Below, piece after piece: positions 18,035 through 28,706 of a stretch of 64,000 bases of DNA. Source of the stretch: Nitrospira sp. (GTDB taxonomy: Bacteria > Nitrospirota > Nitrospiria > Nitrospirales > Nitrospiraceae). The number at the start of each line of letters is the position of its first letter. The stretch's first letter is position 1. The notes beneath the pieces were generated by a model. It ran no database searches. It was given only the letters and a program-made list of their open reading frames with translations, and was not told where the DNA came from. Location: positions 868,001 to 932,000 of the forward strand of contig JACOEK010000001.1 of assembly GCA_024998595.1 (NCBI GenBank), read 5' to 3'. The position numbers and the translations under genes are program-made.

Positions 18035-18289
18035 ATGGTCATGCAGGTCATATCGGTGGTTGGAGCCCTCATGGTGCTCATCGCGTATGGCCTCATTCAG
18101 GCCGGCACCTGGCGCGAGTTGGATGCGGGCTATTTGGCCTTGAACATCATCGGGTCCTTGCTTCTTGGGATCGTGGCGATAGAAGATCGACGAGTGGGGT
18201 TTGTTCTGCTGGAATTTGCGTGGGCGGGGATTGCGCTGGTCGGGGTGGCCCGCTCGATACGAGCGAGGCGCGCCGCGCGCAGCCTCTGA
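18035..18289 (+). CDS. Small integral membrane protein (CBU_0592-like)
   Basis: 84 residues from the ATG at 18035 (ATG 18041 is equally possible). Three hydrophobic segments are visible: MQVISVVGALMVLIAYGLI, YLALNIIGSLLLGIVAIE and VGFVLLEFAWAGIALVGV. The pattern LIAYGL, then YLALNIIGS and a third helix containing LEFAWAGIAL resembles the small CBU_0592-type membrane proteins of unknown function. A longer frame back to 17834 lacks hydrophobic character and is probably untranslated. No ribosome site is strong. Confidence 0.6.
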   Translation: MVMQVISVVGALMVLIAYGLIQAGTWRELDAGYLALNIIGSLLLGIVAIEDRRVGFVLLEFAWAGIALVGVARSIRARRAARSL

Positions 18290-18344
18290 TCGTCGTACGA
18301 CACAATAAACATCAGGCAGTCTTGTAATGAAGGAGTAAGGCGCT

Positions 18345-18827
18345 ATGGCAGGGTTGTTGTCAGCGGATGAAGTGTTTGAAAAGGCGAAGGATACGGCGGT
18401 CGGGGCGACCAATGCGGACGAGAAGGCGCTCCAGATCGATTACGAGGCCTTGCAGCTCAAGTTTCGGGCCGCCCTGGGCGATCGCAAGGTGGCCCGATGC
18501 CATATCAATAAGTTTTTACCGGAAGGGTACGAAGACCAGGGCCGGTTCAATATTGTCCTGTTGACGGTCGGCAACGTGATCTTTGATATCGTGATCGGGG
18601 ATTCCTACTTCCGTTACGATGTTGTATCGGTCGGGCAGTTGGACAAGGTGCAGGTCATCGATGCGATGTGGGACAACCGGGAGAAGCGCCGTGAAGAGCC
18701 CTTCTTGAGCCTCCGGCTGATGCATGCCGAAGAGACCCACCTGTTGTTGGCGTTGGACGATGAAGAGCGGAAAAGTCTGCTCGGGTTCGCGTCAGCCGTA
18801 TCGGCCGTGCGGAATCCTGAAAAGTAG
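18345..18827 (+). CDS. Hypothetical protein, 160 residues
   Basis: Not recognised. ATG with AAGGAG about ten bases upstream. The protein is soluble and acidic to neutral: an N-terminal helical part (residues 1-45), a beta-rich centre (NIVLLTVGNVIFDIVIGDSY) and a C-terminal helix (DDEERKSLLGFASAV). The centre, with alternating hydrophobics ending in LSLRLMHAEETHLLLAL, could be a PH-like beta barrel, but that is a guess. It converges with ygfZ, whose stop is only 8 bases away, so its neighbours give no functional clue. Confidence 0.6.
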   Translation: MAGLLSADEVFEKAKDTAVGATNADEKALQIDYEALQLKFRAALGDRKVARCHINKFLPEGYEDQGRFNIVLLTVGNVIFDIVIGDSYFRYDVVSVGQLDKVQVIDAMWDNREKRREEPFLSLRLMHAEETHLLLALDDEERKSLLGFASAVSAVRNPEK

Positions 18828-18834
18828 CCCTCGG

Positions 18835-19926
18835 TTAGGGGCGGTGGTAGAACGGAAGGGCATGGACGATGGCCTGGTGGCGCGTCCCTGCCGCTTCCAC
18901 CGTCAGTTCGGTGTTCGGGGCAGAGAAGTCGCGCAGCGGAAACGCGAACGCCAGTACGGCATTGCGTTGCGGCGAAAAGACCGCGCTGCTCACCCATCCT
19001 ACCTCGCGATCTCCGCTGAATAACTTGGATCCCCGCGCCGGAACTGTGTGATCCTGAATCGTTAAGCCGACCAGGTGCCGACGAACGTTCCCGTAGGTGT
19101 CCATCCGTGCCACCACTTCCTGTCCGGGGTAACACCCCTTCGAGAGGCTGAAGGCTTTCCCTTCCAAGTTCGCTTCCGGCGGAACGATTTCTTCATTGAG
19201 ATCGGGCCCGGCCTTGGGTAGCCCCGCCTCGATCCGCAACAGTTCCCGAGCCTGCGCACCGATCGGCTTGATGTCGAACGGCACTCCGGCAGTCATGAGC
19301 TGGCTCCACGCGGCAGTCAATGCATCAGCGGGCAGTAAAATTTCCAGATCCTGTTCGCCGGTTTCTTCTGTCCGCATGATCAGCGCCGATTGGCCGCTGA
19401 TCGTGGCGGGTATGGTCTGTAAAAGCTCCAATGTACGGGCCTCGACACCGAACGCGGCCGACACCACTTCCGCGGATTTGGGTCCGCTCACCAGAAGTAA
19501 CCCCCAGCTCTCCGCGCAATTCTCCATCTTGGCCTTGGTGCCGTATAGCAGGAACTTCCGCAAGGCCTGAAAGGTGGTCTCACCGACCTCGCCGACGTCT
19601 TCAATCCATACCGCATCGCTCTGAATGTGGACCCGGAAATAGCCCAGCATTTTGCCCTTGTGGGTCAGGAAGCTGGAGTAGCGGCCTTGTCCCGGCTTGA
19701 GCGGCAGGATATCGTTGCTGATGATGCTTTGGAGCCACTTTGTACGGTCGTCGCCGGTCACCCGCAACTTCCCTCGGTGGGACAGGTCCGAAATTCCGAC
19801 ACGATTCCGCACGGCGGCATATTCCGCAGTGACATCGCCATAATGCGCCGGCACAGACCATCCGGTGACTTCTTCGAAGGTTGCGCCGAGTTGCTGGTGC
19901 TGATCGTGGATTCGAGATTGTTTCAT
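18835..19926 (-). CDS. ygfZ: Folate-binding YgfZ/GcvT-like protein
   Basis: 363 residues. It has the GcvT (aminomethyltransferase) fold and the YgfZ signature KGCYPGQE near the centre-right of the protein; the Cys of this motif is essential in the family. YgfZ supports assembly or repair of certain iron-sulphur proteins, such as radical SAM enzymes, in a tetrahydrofolate-dependent way. The presence here of radical SAM and Fe-S enzymes (thiC, bioB, nadA) fits such a role. It lacks the active-site set and glycine cleavage neighbours expected of a true GcvT. It ends 8 bases from the convergent gene at 18827. Confidence 0.88.
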   Translation of the reverse strand: MKQSRIHDQHQQLGATFEEVTGWSVPAHYGDVTAEYAAVRNRVGISDLSHRGKLRVTGDDRTKWLQSIISNDILPLKPGQGRYSSFLTHKGKMLGYFRVHIQSDAVWIEDVGEVGETTFQALRKFLLYGTKAKMENCAESWGLLLVSGPKSAEVVSAAFGVEARTLELLQTIPATISGQSALIMRTEETGEQDLEILLPADALTAAWSQLMTAGVPFDIKPIGAQARELLRIEAGLPKAGPDLNEEIVPPEANLEGKAFSLSKGCYPGQEVVARMDTYGNVRRHLVGLTIQDHTVPARGSKLFSGDREVGWVSSAVFSPQRNAVLAFAFPLRDFSAPNTELTVEAAGTRHQAIVHALPFYHRP

Positions 19927-19960
19927 TGGGGAACTGGGTATCCTTTATCTTGCGCAGCCC

Positions 19961-20347
19961 TCACGGCTGTATGGACGGCTGAGGATGAATGAGTTCTTCA
20001 ACGAGATCTTTGGTGCGAGCCGAAAACTCGTTCCTGGACACGACTTTGGTCACGCCGAGTTCCTTGGCGCGGCGCCAGGTGTCGACTTCTTCGTGGTTGG
20101 CGAAGGCGAGGATGGGAAGCGAACGCAGTGCGGGGTTGCCTTGAATAGTTTCCAGCGCCTTGAAGGCATCGACCGCCAGGTCGTTCATGTTCAGGATCAG
20201 CGCAGCCGGGTTCGTCGAGGTGGTTTTCTCCGCCACCTCATCCTGATTGCGGATTCGCTCCAGAGTATAACCCTGCGGGCGTAAGGCATCGCGCACCTTC
20301 GTGTAAAAGAAGATGTCAGTGACGGCGACTAGAATCGTGTTGTTCAT
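19961..20347 (-). CDS. Receiver-like protein lacking the phospho-acceptor Asp
   Basis: 128 residues from the ATG at 20345-20347. The fold follows the CheY plan: ILVAVTDIFF (beta1), YTLERIR (beta2), AALILNMND (beta3), LPILAFANH (beta4) and GVTKVVSR (beta5). At the end of beta3, where receivers have the phosphorylated Asp, there is Asn (LILNMN), the beta1 acidic pair is reduced to one Asp, and the beta5 Lys is displaced. It is therefore likely a pseudo-receiver used for protein contacts. It is alone in having no output domain and lies just after a TPR gene on the same strand, so they may be co-expressed. Confidence 0.7.
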   Translation of the reverse strand: MNNTILVAVTDIFFYTKVRDALRPQGYTLERIRNQDEVAEKTTSTNPAALILNMNDLAVDAFKALETIQGNPALRSLPILAFANHEEVDTWRRAKELGVTKVVSRNEFSARTKDLVEELIHPQPSIQP

Positions 20348-20358
20348 CGTGTGCAAGC

Positions 20359-20874
20359 TTAATTCAGTGAGCTGATGAGGCGTCCCAGGGCCTTCTTGGC
20401 CAAGGCATAATCCGGATTGAGCGCAAGGGCTTGCTTGTAACAGTCGATGGCCTCGCTCCACTTCCCTTGGCGTTCATAGACCCGCCCCAGATTCAGGTGC
20501 GGGAAGGCCGGGCTTTCATAACGTGTGGCTTGCATCGCCTTTTGAAACCAGGGAATGGCCTCGTCCAAGTCGCCCTTTTCAATCAAATAGGCGCCGATGT
20601 CGTTGTAAGGGTTGCCGAAGTGCGGATCGCAGGCGATAGCCTTATGGCATTCCTCGATCGCCTCGTCCAGCTTCCCCATGAAACTGTAGGTCCAGCCGAG
20701 AAATGTATAGGCTTCGGCCGTCTGATGCGTCGCGAGCGACAACTTGTACAGACTGACCGCTTCTTCCAGCTGCCCCTTCATCTGCTGTTCGTAGGCTTGC
20801 TGAAACAGTTGCCAGGCTTCGCGCTTGTCTTCCTCGCTGCCGTCGCCCTGTATGAGAAAATCTTGTACATCCAT
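20359..20874 (-). CDS. Tetratricopeptide repeat protein
   Basis: 171 residues from the ATG at 20872-20874; a longer frame to 20961 runs into a palindromic repeat and is rejected. At least four TPR units are visible, with the usual W/L-G-Y-A-F-A-P pattern: AEAYTFLGWTYSFMGKLDEA, PYNDIGAYLIEKGDLDEA, PHLNLGRVYERQGKWSEA and the partial YALAKKALGRL. TPR proteins act as scaffolds. No signal peptide, so cytoplasmic. It ends 11 bases before the pseudo-receiver gene and is probably in the same transcript. Confidence 0.88.
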   Translation of the reverse strand: MDVQDFLIQGDGSEEDKREAWQLFQQAYEQQMKGQLEEAVSLYKLSLATHQTAEAYTFLGWTYSFMGKLDEAIEECHKAIACDPHFGNPYNDIGAYLIEKGDLDEAIPWFQKAMQATRYESPAFPHLNLGRVYERQGKWSEAIDCYKQALALNPDYALAKKALGRLISSLN

Positions 20875-20880
20875 GGTGGT

Positions 20881-21000
20881 CAGGCTGATGAAAAGGCCCC
20901 CAGCTTCGTGCTCAATCGTGTGAACTCCTCCACGTACTGAAGCACGCCTGCGGGTTCGCACTTTCTGCGGCCTCGCTGGATGACCCTTTTGATCAGCCTG
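20881..21000. repeat. Palindromic intergenic repeat, copy A
   Basis: A 120-base element bounded by CAGGCTGATGAAAAGG and, inverted, CCTTTTGATCAGCCTG. The inner part also has the phrase GGCCTCGCTGGATGACC, matching copy B (28707) in inverted form. It lies between the TPR gene and thi4. Ends, length and internal phrases agree with copy B, defining one family. Small non-coding size and inverted ends fit a REP- or MITE-like element; folded RNA would form a long hairpin and may end transcription. Confidence 0.75.
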
Positions 21001-21028
21001 CAGGCCGGAGGGCCTTGTTTGCTCCGCG

Positions 21029-21829
21029 TTATTGGTGCTTCAGCTTTTTTTGAATCAACTCTGCTCCGTACCGGCCCGAGAGCAACATGGAGCCGAAGGC
21101 TGGGCCCATGCGCGGCGTACCAAACACGGCCGCAACCGCCAGGCCGATCACGAAGCAATTGGGAGAAACTTCTCCGGTTCGATCCATGACCTCTTCTTCC
21201 GACCGCGATACCCACATGGCGCCATTGCCCGGGACCTGCTGATACAGACCGCGCTTGTGCAAGAGGTTGACCACCACAGCGTCATGTCCGGTGGCGTCCA
21301 CGACGATTTTACTCTCTAACGCGATCGGATCGACATGGATAATATCGTGCCCCGCCATTTCGGCGGTGGTGCTGTTGACAACGACGCCTTCGAGTACACC
21401 TTCGCGGCGCAGAATCAGATCGACGACCCGCGTCAGGTTCATGATCTTCGCGCCCCCGTCGTACGCGGCGGCGATCAACGCGCCCGTCGCATGCGGAGGA
21501 TCCACCATGTACATGCCGGGGCATTCCTTGATCGGCTTGCAGGGCACGCCCACTTCTTTGAGGATCTTGTGCGCCGGAGCACAGATGGTGGCCTTGTTCA
21601 TCAGGTAGCCACCGGACCAAAATCCTCCGCCCAAGGCAAGACTTTGTTCGACGATCAACGTTTTGATCCCCATTCGACTCAAATCATGGGCGCAGATCAG
21701 GCCGGAGGGGCCGGCGCCGACGATGATGACGTCGCTCTCGATGAGCTGATCGAACTCTTTATAATACTCCCGCGCGATCTGGCGGGTAATGTCGCGCTCG
21801 CGTAATGGTGCCGGCTTCGGCTTTCCCAT
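21029..21829 (-). CDS. thi4: Thiazole synthase Thi4, probable sulphide-dependent type
   Basis: 266 residues. An NAD/FAD-type dinucleotide fold starts at VIIVGAGPSG, with the Thi4-specific segments GGGFWSGGYLMN, MYMVDPPHA, VDATGHDA and the C-terminal GMAV-like loop (VIGLAVAAVFGTPRMGPAFGSM). Thi4 converts NAD, glycine and sulphur into the thiazole precursor of thiamine. The yeast suicide enzyme uses a Cys in a TCMDP context; here the matching position is His165 (IIHVDP), as in archaeal Thi4 proteins that use free sulphide catalytically. It follows thiC on the same strand, in the TPP-controlled operon. Confidence 0.9.
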   Translation of the reverse strand: MGKPKPAPLRERDITRQIAREYYKEFDQLIESDVIIVGAGPSGLICAHDLSRMGIKTLIVEQSLALGGGFWSGGYLMNKATICAPAHKILKEVGVPCKPIKECPGMYMVDPPHATGALIAAAYDGGAKIMNLTRVVDLILRREGVLEGVVVNSTTAEMAGHDIIHVDPIALESKIVVDATGHDAVVVNLLHKRGLYQQVPGNGAMWVSRSEEEVMDRTGEVSPNCFVIGLAVAAVFGTPRMGPAFGSMLLSGRYGAELIQKKLKHQ

Positions 21830-21894
21830 GCTACCTTCCCTCTCAGCGGCTGCTGAACATGATTCCAGGCTTCATTCTAGGCTCCATCAAATCC

Positions 21895-21968
21895 TCAACG
21901 TACCCCGGAGGGTACGCTTCCGGTTTGAGTTCGCCTGTGGCCTTGTCGGATAGCCATGTTGATCAGCC

Positions 21969-21969
<1 letters not shown>
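21895..21969. repeat. Palindromic intergenic repeat, partial copy C
   Basis: Read on the minus strand this starts AAGGCTGATCAACATGG, continues with ATCCGACAAGGCCACAGG and ends in a GTACC/GGTAC hairpin near 21903. The first half matches copies A and B; the other half is missing. It lies between thiC and thi4 and touches the thiC stop, so the copy may be a decayed or shortened element within the operon. Confidence 0.55.
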
Positions 21970-24076
<2,107 letters not shown>

Positions 24077-24083
24077 GGTGGTG

Positions 24084-24112
24084 ATCGTACCCACCTGTCC
24101 GGGCGAAGTCAA
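24084..24112 (-). promoter_or_regulatory. Sigma-70 promoter of thiC-thi4
   Basis: On the minus strand TTGACT (24112-24107), a 17-base spacer and TACGAT (24089-24084). The predicted start, near 24077, is exactly ahead of the TPP aptamer. Confidence 0.7.
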
Positions 24113-24233
24113 TCTTCTGGAAGGCCTAGTGGCGTGGGTCCACTTGGCCTTATGGAGGAGCTATGCTCTGAGAACGTCAGGGCTACACAGCAATCCAATT
24201 GCCTCGCAGTCTGCGGCAAGACGAGCGGGAAGC

Positions 24234-24788
24234 TCAGTCCGCAATGCCTGCGCAGCTCGTCCCGAGCCAGCGGCCCTTGATGTCGATGTGTGTCTTGCCT
24301 GATCCCGCCCGGTCCATGTCGATACTCGCGACAAGGGTCTCCGGCGTCTTGGCTTCCATGGCCATGCGTGAAGTGTAGGCGCGCGGAGAGGGGCAGGCCC
24401 GTTCGAGTACCATTTTGCTGGAAGACTTCGAGAGGACTTTGGTTGTGCAACCTGGCTCGTCCTCTGCTTCCTCTTTGATGATGCGGTTCTGATCCAAATC
24501 TTCCTTTGTGATGCAGGACTTGGTGGCATGGGTGCCCGGGGTCGCTGAGCGTGCGTGCATCGATTGCTCGATTCTGGCGCGTTGTTCCGGTGGCATTTTG
24601 GCGAGCACCTCCGGCGGCATCATCATGCCGCTCGATAGCCCGGTATAGGTCATTTCCCAAGCGCCGGGTTTTGCATTGAATGATTCGGCCAGCGCCTCAG
24701 ATGCGTGCCAGGGAAAGATCGGGTTCGACAGAAATCCAAGTCCGAGGATGAATACAAAGCGGGCAAGCGTTAATGGCGTTGTTTTCAT
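24234..24788 (-). CDS. DUF3617-family exported protein
   Basis: 184 residues. Residues 1-35 form a signal peptide (hydrophobic FVFILGLGFLSNPIF, cleavage near ALAES). The mature part begins with the DUF3617 phrase KPGAWEMTYTG and has the family's paired cysteines (SCITKEDL, GCTTKV, ACPSP, TSCAGIAD). The segment MPPEVLAKMPPEQRARIEQSM is also typical. Function is unknown; members are periplasmic. It runs toward the plus-strand reading direction of no partner; the next gene is divergent, about 175 bases away. Confidence 0.85.
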   Translation of the reverse strand: MKTTPLTLARFVFILGLGFLSNPIFPWHASEALAESFNAKPGAWEMTYTGLSSGMMMPPEVLAKMPPEQRARIEQSMHARSATPGTHATKSCITKEDLDQNRIIKEEAEDEPGCTTKVLSKSSSKMVLERACPSPRAYTSRMAMEAKTPETLVASIDMDRAGSGKTHIDIKGRWLGTSCAGIAD

Positions 24789-24964
24789 GGGACGTTCACT
24801 CCTGTGCCAGGGTGACGGTGATTTCTACTGTGCCCGATCATACGCAGTTCTACACGAGAAATCACGCGATGCATGACGGGGCGGCTCGCTTTATCATGCC
24901 CGCGGGCGTAAGCTTTTCTTAATATGAGGGTGGACTGCGCTCGGAGAAGAAAGGGAGGCACTTC

Positions 24965-25561
24965 ATGAACTTCAGAGGTTTTTGGATCGGGCTCGTGTTG
25001 GGAGCGGTCGGAATGGGAATTCTAGGACAGTGGGGGTCTGCCGTCGCCAGCAAGGACGCCAATTCCTCCGCCTGTATCCCTGCCGGGGCAGTGGCCGAGT
25101 ACCTGCATAGCGTGATTCAGGCTGATCGTACCTTTTACACCACGGATGTCGTCGAGCGGATGCAGATGCGCGGGATTGCCTTTGCCGCGGAAAATTGGCG
25201 AGAGACGTCTCGGCTTCCTCTTCCGGCTCAATACCTGCTGGAAACGGGGCGGCTCGTGGCAGCGGGGCGAAGCGGCCTGCAATACCGGTTGATCAGCAAT
25301 TGGGCGATCAATGTCAAGAACCGGCCGATGACCGACTTTGAGCGGGCCGGGCTCACAGAAATTCTCGTGAACCCCGACCAGCCCTATTCCGCCGTGACGA
25401 ACGAGGGCGGGACGCCTGTGTTTCAAACTCTCTATGCCGACAAAGCCGTGTCGCAGTCTTGCGTCGGATGCCACAATGCCCATCCCAATAGTCCCAAGAA
25501 AGACTTCAAGACGCAGGATGTGATGGGCGGGATTCTGCTGACGATTCCGCTGCCGCAATAG
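24965..25561 (+). CDS. Tll0287-like (DUF3365) c-type haem protein
   Basis: 198 residues with an N-terminal signal/anchor (FWIGLVLGAVGMGILG). The DUF3365 domain follows, with conserved segments FYTTDVVERMQMRG, YRLISNWAINVKN and FERAGL, and one c-type haem site CVGCH near residue 161. Tll0287-like proteins are periplasmic haem proteins thought to sense redox state or small ligands. As a stand-alone protein here it may act as a redox carrier or as the sensor for a partner elsewhere. ATG at 24965 follows GGGAGG (24952-24957). Confidence 0.9.
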   Translation: MNFRGFWIGLVLGAVGMGILGQWGSAVASKDANSSACIPAGAVAEYLHSVIQADRTFYTTDVVERMQMRGIAFAAENWRETSRLPLPAQYLLETGRLVAAGRSGLQYRLISNWAINVKNRPMTDFERAGLTEILVNPDQPYSAVTNEGGTPVFQTLYADKAVSQSCVGCHNAHPNSPKKDFKTQDVMGGILLTIPLPQ

Positions 25562-25813
25562 TTCCGTTAACTGACTATTGGTGCAAAAGGGGTCGTCCGG
25601 TCGATACGGTGTAGCGGTCATTCGGCTGCCGGCCGATGAATTCAATTATTTAATATGCATGTTTTGAAACAGGTGACCGAATCGAAGCCGAAAGGTCCGG
25701 TGCGCTTCAAGATCAACAGGTGGAGTTGATGGTTGTGCTGGGCGGGTCCTCGACAGGAAATTGTCGCTTTCCTTCATCCGCTCTGAGATCTGTTCTATTC
25801 CGCCGCAGCCTTT

Positions 25814-27338
25814 CTAGAAAGGAGGCGTAGGCGAGCCCGTACTCGGCCGAGACGATTCCGAGTCGGGATTCTGGGGAGAAAGGTTCTCCGCATCCTCAGC
25901 CGCCAAGTCGCGCATGAGCCGCTGAAACTCCTTGTCATTTCGAAGCAACTGGGAACCAGCCTGGATCAGATGGTCGACCTGCTCACCGGTCAAGGCGAGG
26001 TTCGTGGGGATATTCATAAGCCGGATCTGCTCCTCCAGGTTTTCCATCTCTGTGAAGCTGGCATTGATAATGTAAATGTCTGCATCGGGTGTGAACGCAC
26101 TTTCGACGCCCTGGGGTCGATCGAGAAGTTGAGTCCGCCATTGTTCGACAGATTGTTTCATGAACTCCAAGGTGTCGGTGGAATAGCGATTGATGGGAAT
26201 ATCAACAAGTGCCCTGCTCACGCGCATCAGGCCGGGGATTTCGTTCAGGATATATTGGTCCGGATCCGGCGAGGTCTCCGCGCTCACCATCAGGTAGACC
26301 AGTTTTCTGATCTGTTTCGCGCCCAATGACACAAAAGTCGACTCAATATCCCCGTAGAAGGCCGTGTTTTCCAGCACTTCTCGCATGCCGATGTTGTCAG
26401 AGAGTCCGCCGTCCAGCAGATAGATGTACGGACGCTTTTTCGCGTCAAGGTATGTCCGCAGCTGAGTCGCCCGCAGCCGTCCCCACGAGGTTTTTCGGAG
26501 CTCCTTCAGTTGGGGCGGCAGCACATACCCGCATTGCCCGGCATAGTTGGTCATAGAGATCGGACTGAGCAGCAGAGGCAAAGCGCTGGAGGCGGCAGTG
26601 GCTACCGACAGCGGCAACTGATTCAGATCGGAGCAAATCAAATCGAACTGGCGTTGATTGAATTCGAATCGCGAGAGGCTGGCCATGTTGGAGGCATGGA
26701 TAAATATCATTGGCCGCCTGGGGTCTGCCATGAGATCGCCGAACGTGTGTCCGTCGAACAGGGCTTCGTCCAGCAGTTCAGCAAAAATATGCGCGCGGCC
26801 GAAGAAGGGAGACCACAAGCGGAACCAATTGATCGGGGAACGAAAAATTCGCCCGCGCAGTTCGCTTTCCCAATTTTTCCGGAGAAAGCGAGTTTCAAAG
26901 TCGTCGAAGATGCGATCGCCGTACAGGGCGTAGTAGGCCGCGGTGAAGCTGCCGCCCGATAAGGCATTGATGATGTTCAGTTCATCCACCAGCCGCTTGC
27001 GTTGGCCTTCCCAAACAATGTGTCCGCGCCAGCTCCCGTAGAACGCCGTAGGAGAGGGCCGAGGCTCGTGTGCCACCGCCCGAGAACGAGGCTACGATAA
27101 AGAGGCTGTCGGAGCTGCCGGTTTTCGATGGAGGGAGATTGGTGGAGCGATAGCCGTACGTTTCATCCCACTGCGTCAGCGGCGCATTCATAGTCGGACG
27201 CACATATTCGCAGCCGAACGTCAGCCCGAAGACGCTAAGACAGAGCCAGCCGCTGAAGTGCCGCCCGAGTGTTCCTAACCCGCGCATTACGCAGCTCATC
27301 TCGCGGCGGAGAATACGCAGGAGCGTGAAAGGTGTCAA
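25814..27338 (-). pseudogene. Patatin-like phospholipase lipoprotein split by a frameshift
   Basis: Two minus-strand frames together make one patatin. The first (27338-26982; likely start at 27287, MRGLGTLGRH) has a lipoprotein signal with lipobox LTFGC and the oxyanion motif SFSGGGTRA. The second (27076-25814) continues with the nucleophile elbow ALSGGSF, its Ser in the catalytic G-x-S, and the catalytic Asp in LLDGGLSDN. The shared phrase VLRELART ends frame 1 and VWEGQRKRLVDELNII begins frame 2; one extra base near 27010-27030 separates them. Without it the gene would encode about 500 residues of an outer-membrane acyl hydrolase. Pseudogene, sequencing error or recoding cannot be told apart from sequence alone. 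Confidence 0.8.
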
Positions 27339-27516
27339 TTGACTACGGTACGGTTGGCGGCGAGTTGACAGGTTTCAAGCAGGCAACACTTAGCCTGGAC
27401 CTCAGTCAGGCATCGGTGGTGGAACACTCCCCTCTCACGCGCTACGCTGTTCCCAACTCTGGTCCCTTCGACCCATCCCACGGCTTCTCCTAGGCCATCT
27501 GCTCCGACTCATTTCA

Positions 27517-27546
27517 TTGCGTAGCCGCGAGAGGGTGTCGTAGAAT
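27517..27546 (+). promoter_or_regulatory. Possible sigma-70 promoter of nadA
   Basis: TTGCGT at 27517-27522 and TAGAAT at 27541-27546 with an 18-base spacer, about 55 bases before the nadA start. The match is moderate. Confidence 0.35.
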
Positions 27547-27602
27547 CACAGAGTGTAAGTTCCCTCGTGGTATAGTTTTTTCAATCAACCGAAAGGCTGC
27601 AG

Positions 27603-28706
27603 GTGAAAACGGTCGCCACGCTTCCCCGTCCTATTACCGACTATCAATCCTTGTCTGCCGAAGAACTCTTCGAACGGACCCGCGCGGCCAAACGGACGCT
27701 CGGCGACCGGGTGATGATTCTCGGCCATAATTATCAGCGCGACGAAGTGATTCAGCATGCGGATTTCCGGGGCGATTCGCTGATCCTTGCGCAGGTCGCC
27801 GAGCAGCGTTCTGATCGGCCGTATGTGGTGTTTTGCGGCGTGCACTTCATGGCGGAAACCGCCGATGTGTTGAGTCGGTCCAACCAAACGGTGATTCTCC
27901 CCGACATGGCGGCAGGCTGTTCCATGGCCGACATGGCCGCGATCGAGCAGGTGGAGCAGTGCTGGGATGCGCTCGGGCGGGTGGTGCCGGTCGAGGAGGC
28001 CGTCATGCCGGCGGTCTACGTGAACTCTGCGGCGATCTTGAAGGCCTTCTGCGGCGAACATGGCGGGCTGACCTGCACCTCGTCGAATGCCCGTAAAGTC
28101 ATCGAATGGAGCTGGGCGCGTCGCGAGAAGATCCTGTTTTTTCCCGACGAACACCTGGGTCGCAATACGGCAAACAAGATGGGCATTCCCCGCGAGCAGA
28201 TGATTGTCTGGGATCCCTACATGCCGCGTGGCGGCAATTCGGTTGAGGCCATTCAGCGGGCGAAGTTAATCCTTTGGAAGGGCCATTGCAGCGTGCACCA
28301 GATGTTTCAGCCGTCGCACGTGGACTATTTTCGCAAGCAGTACCCGGACGCGAAGGTCATCGTGCATCCCGAATGCCATGAGGATGTCGTCAACAAGGCC
28401 GATCTGGTCGGTTCGACGGAATACATCATTCGTACCATCACGGCAGCACCTGCGGGCACTACCTGGGCAGTGGGGACGGAATTGAATCTGGTGAACCGGC
28501 TGAAGCACGAGCAGACCGACAAGAAGGTATTTTTCCTCTCCTCCACAGTCTGCCAATGCGCCACCATGTATCGCATTGACGCCCCGCACCTCTGCTGGGC
28601 GCTGGAAAACCTGGTCGATGGCCATGTGGTCAATCACATCGTCGTGCCGGACGACGAAAAGCAATTGGCGAAGGTGGCGCTTGACCGCATGATGGCCCTC
28701 AGTTAG
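27603..28706 (+). CDS. nadA: Quinolinate synthase NadA
   Basis: 367 residues from a GTG at 27603 with GAAAGG just upstream. NadA condenses iminoaspartate with dihydroxyacetone phosphate to quinolinate, the first ring of NAD. The three cysteines of its [4Fe-4S] cluster are seen: Cys158 (TCTSSNA), Cys258 (PECHEDV) and Cys317 (STVCQCA, with an extra Cys319). Also conserved are GHNYQRDEV, FCGVHFMAE and DEHLGRNT. nadB is not in the window; nadD is, at 49792. A palindromic repeat begins on the base after its stop. Confidence 0.97.
   Translation: MKTVATLPRPITDYQSLSAEELFERTRAAKRTLGDRVMILGHNYQRDEVIQHADFRGDSLILAQVAEQRSDRPYVVFCGVHFMAETADVLSRSNQTVILPDMAAGCSMADMAAIEQVEQCWDALGRVVPVEEAVMPAVYVNSAAILKAFCGEHGGLTCTSSNARKVIEWSWARREKILFFPDEHLGRNTANKMGIPREQMIVWDPYMPRGGNSVEAIQRAKLILWKGHCSVHQMFQPSHVDYFRKQYPDAKVIVHPECHEDVVNKADLVGSTEYIIRTITAAPAGTTWAVGTELNLVNRLKHEQTDKKVFFLSSTVCQCATMYRIDAPHLCWALENLVDGHVVNHIVVPDDEKQLAKVALDRMMALS

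Noticed and set aside
18835-19926. Glycine cleavage T protein
   Set aside because: The KGCYPGQE signature is of YgfZ, and no gcvH or gcvP lies nearby.
26982-27338. A separate small lipoprotein gene upstream of the patatin gene
   Set aside because: Its end carries the patatin oxyanion motif SGGGTRA and leads directly into the other frame, so it is the first part of a frameshifted gene.
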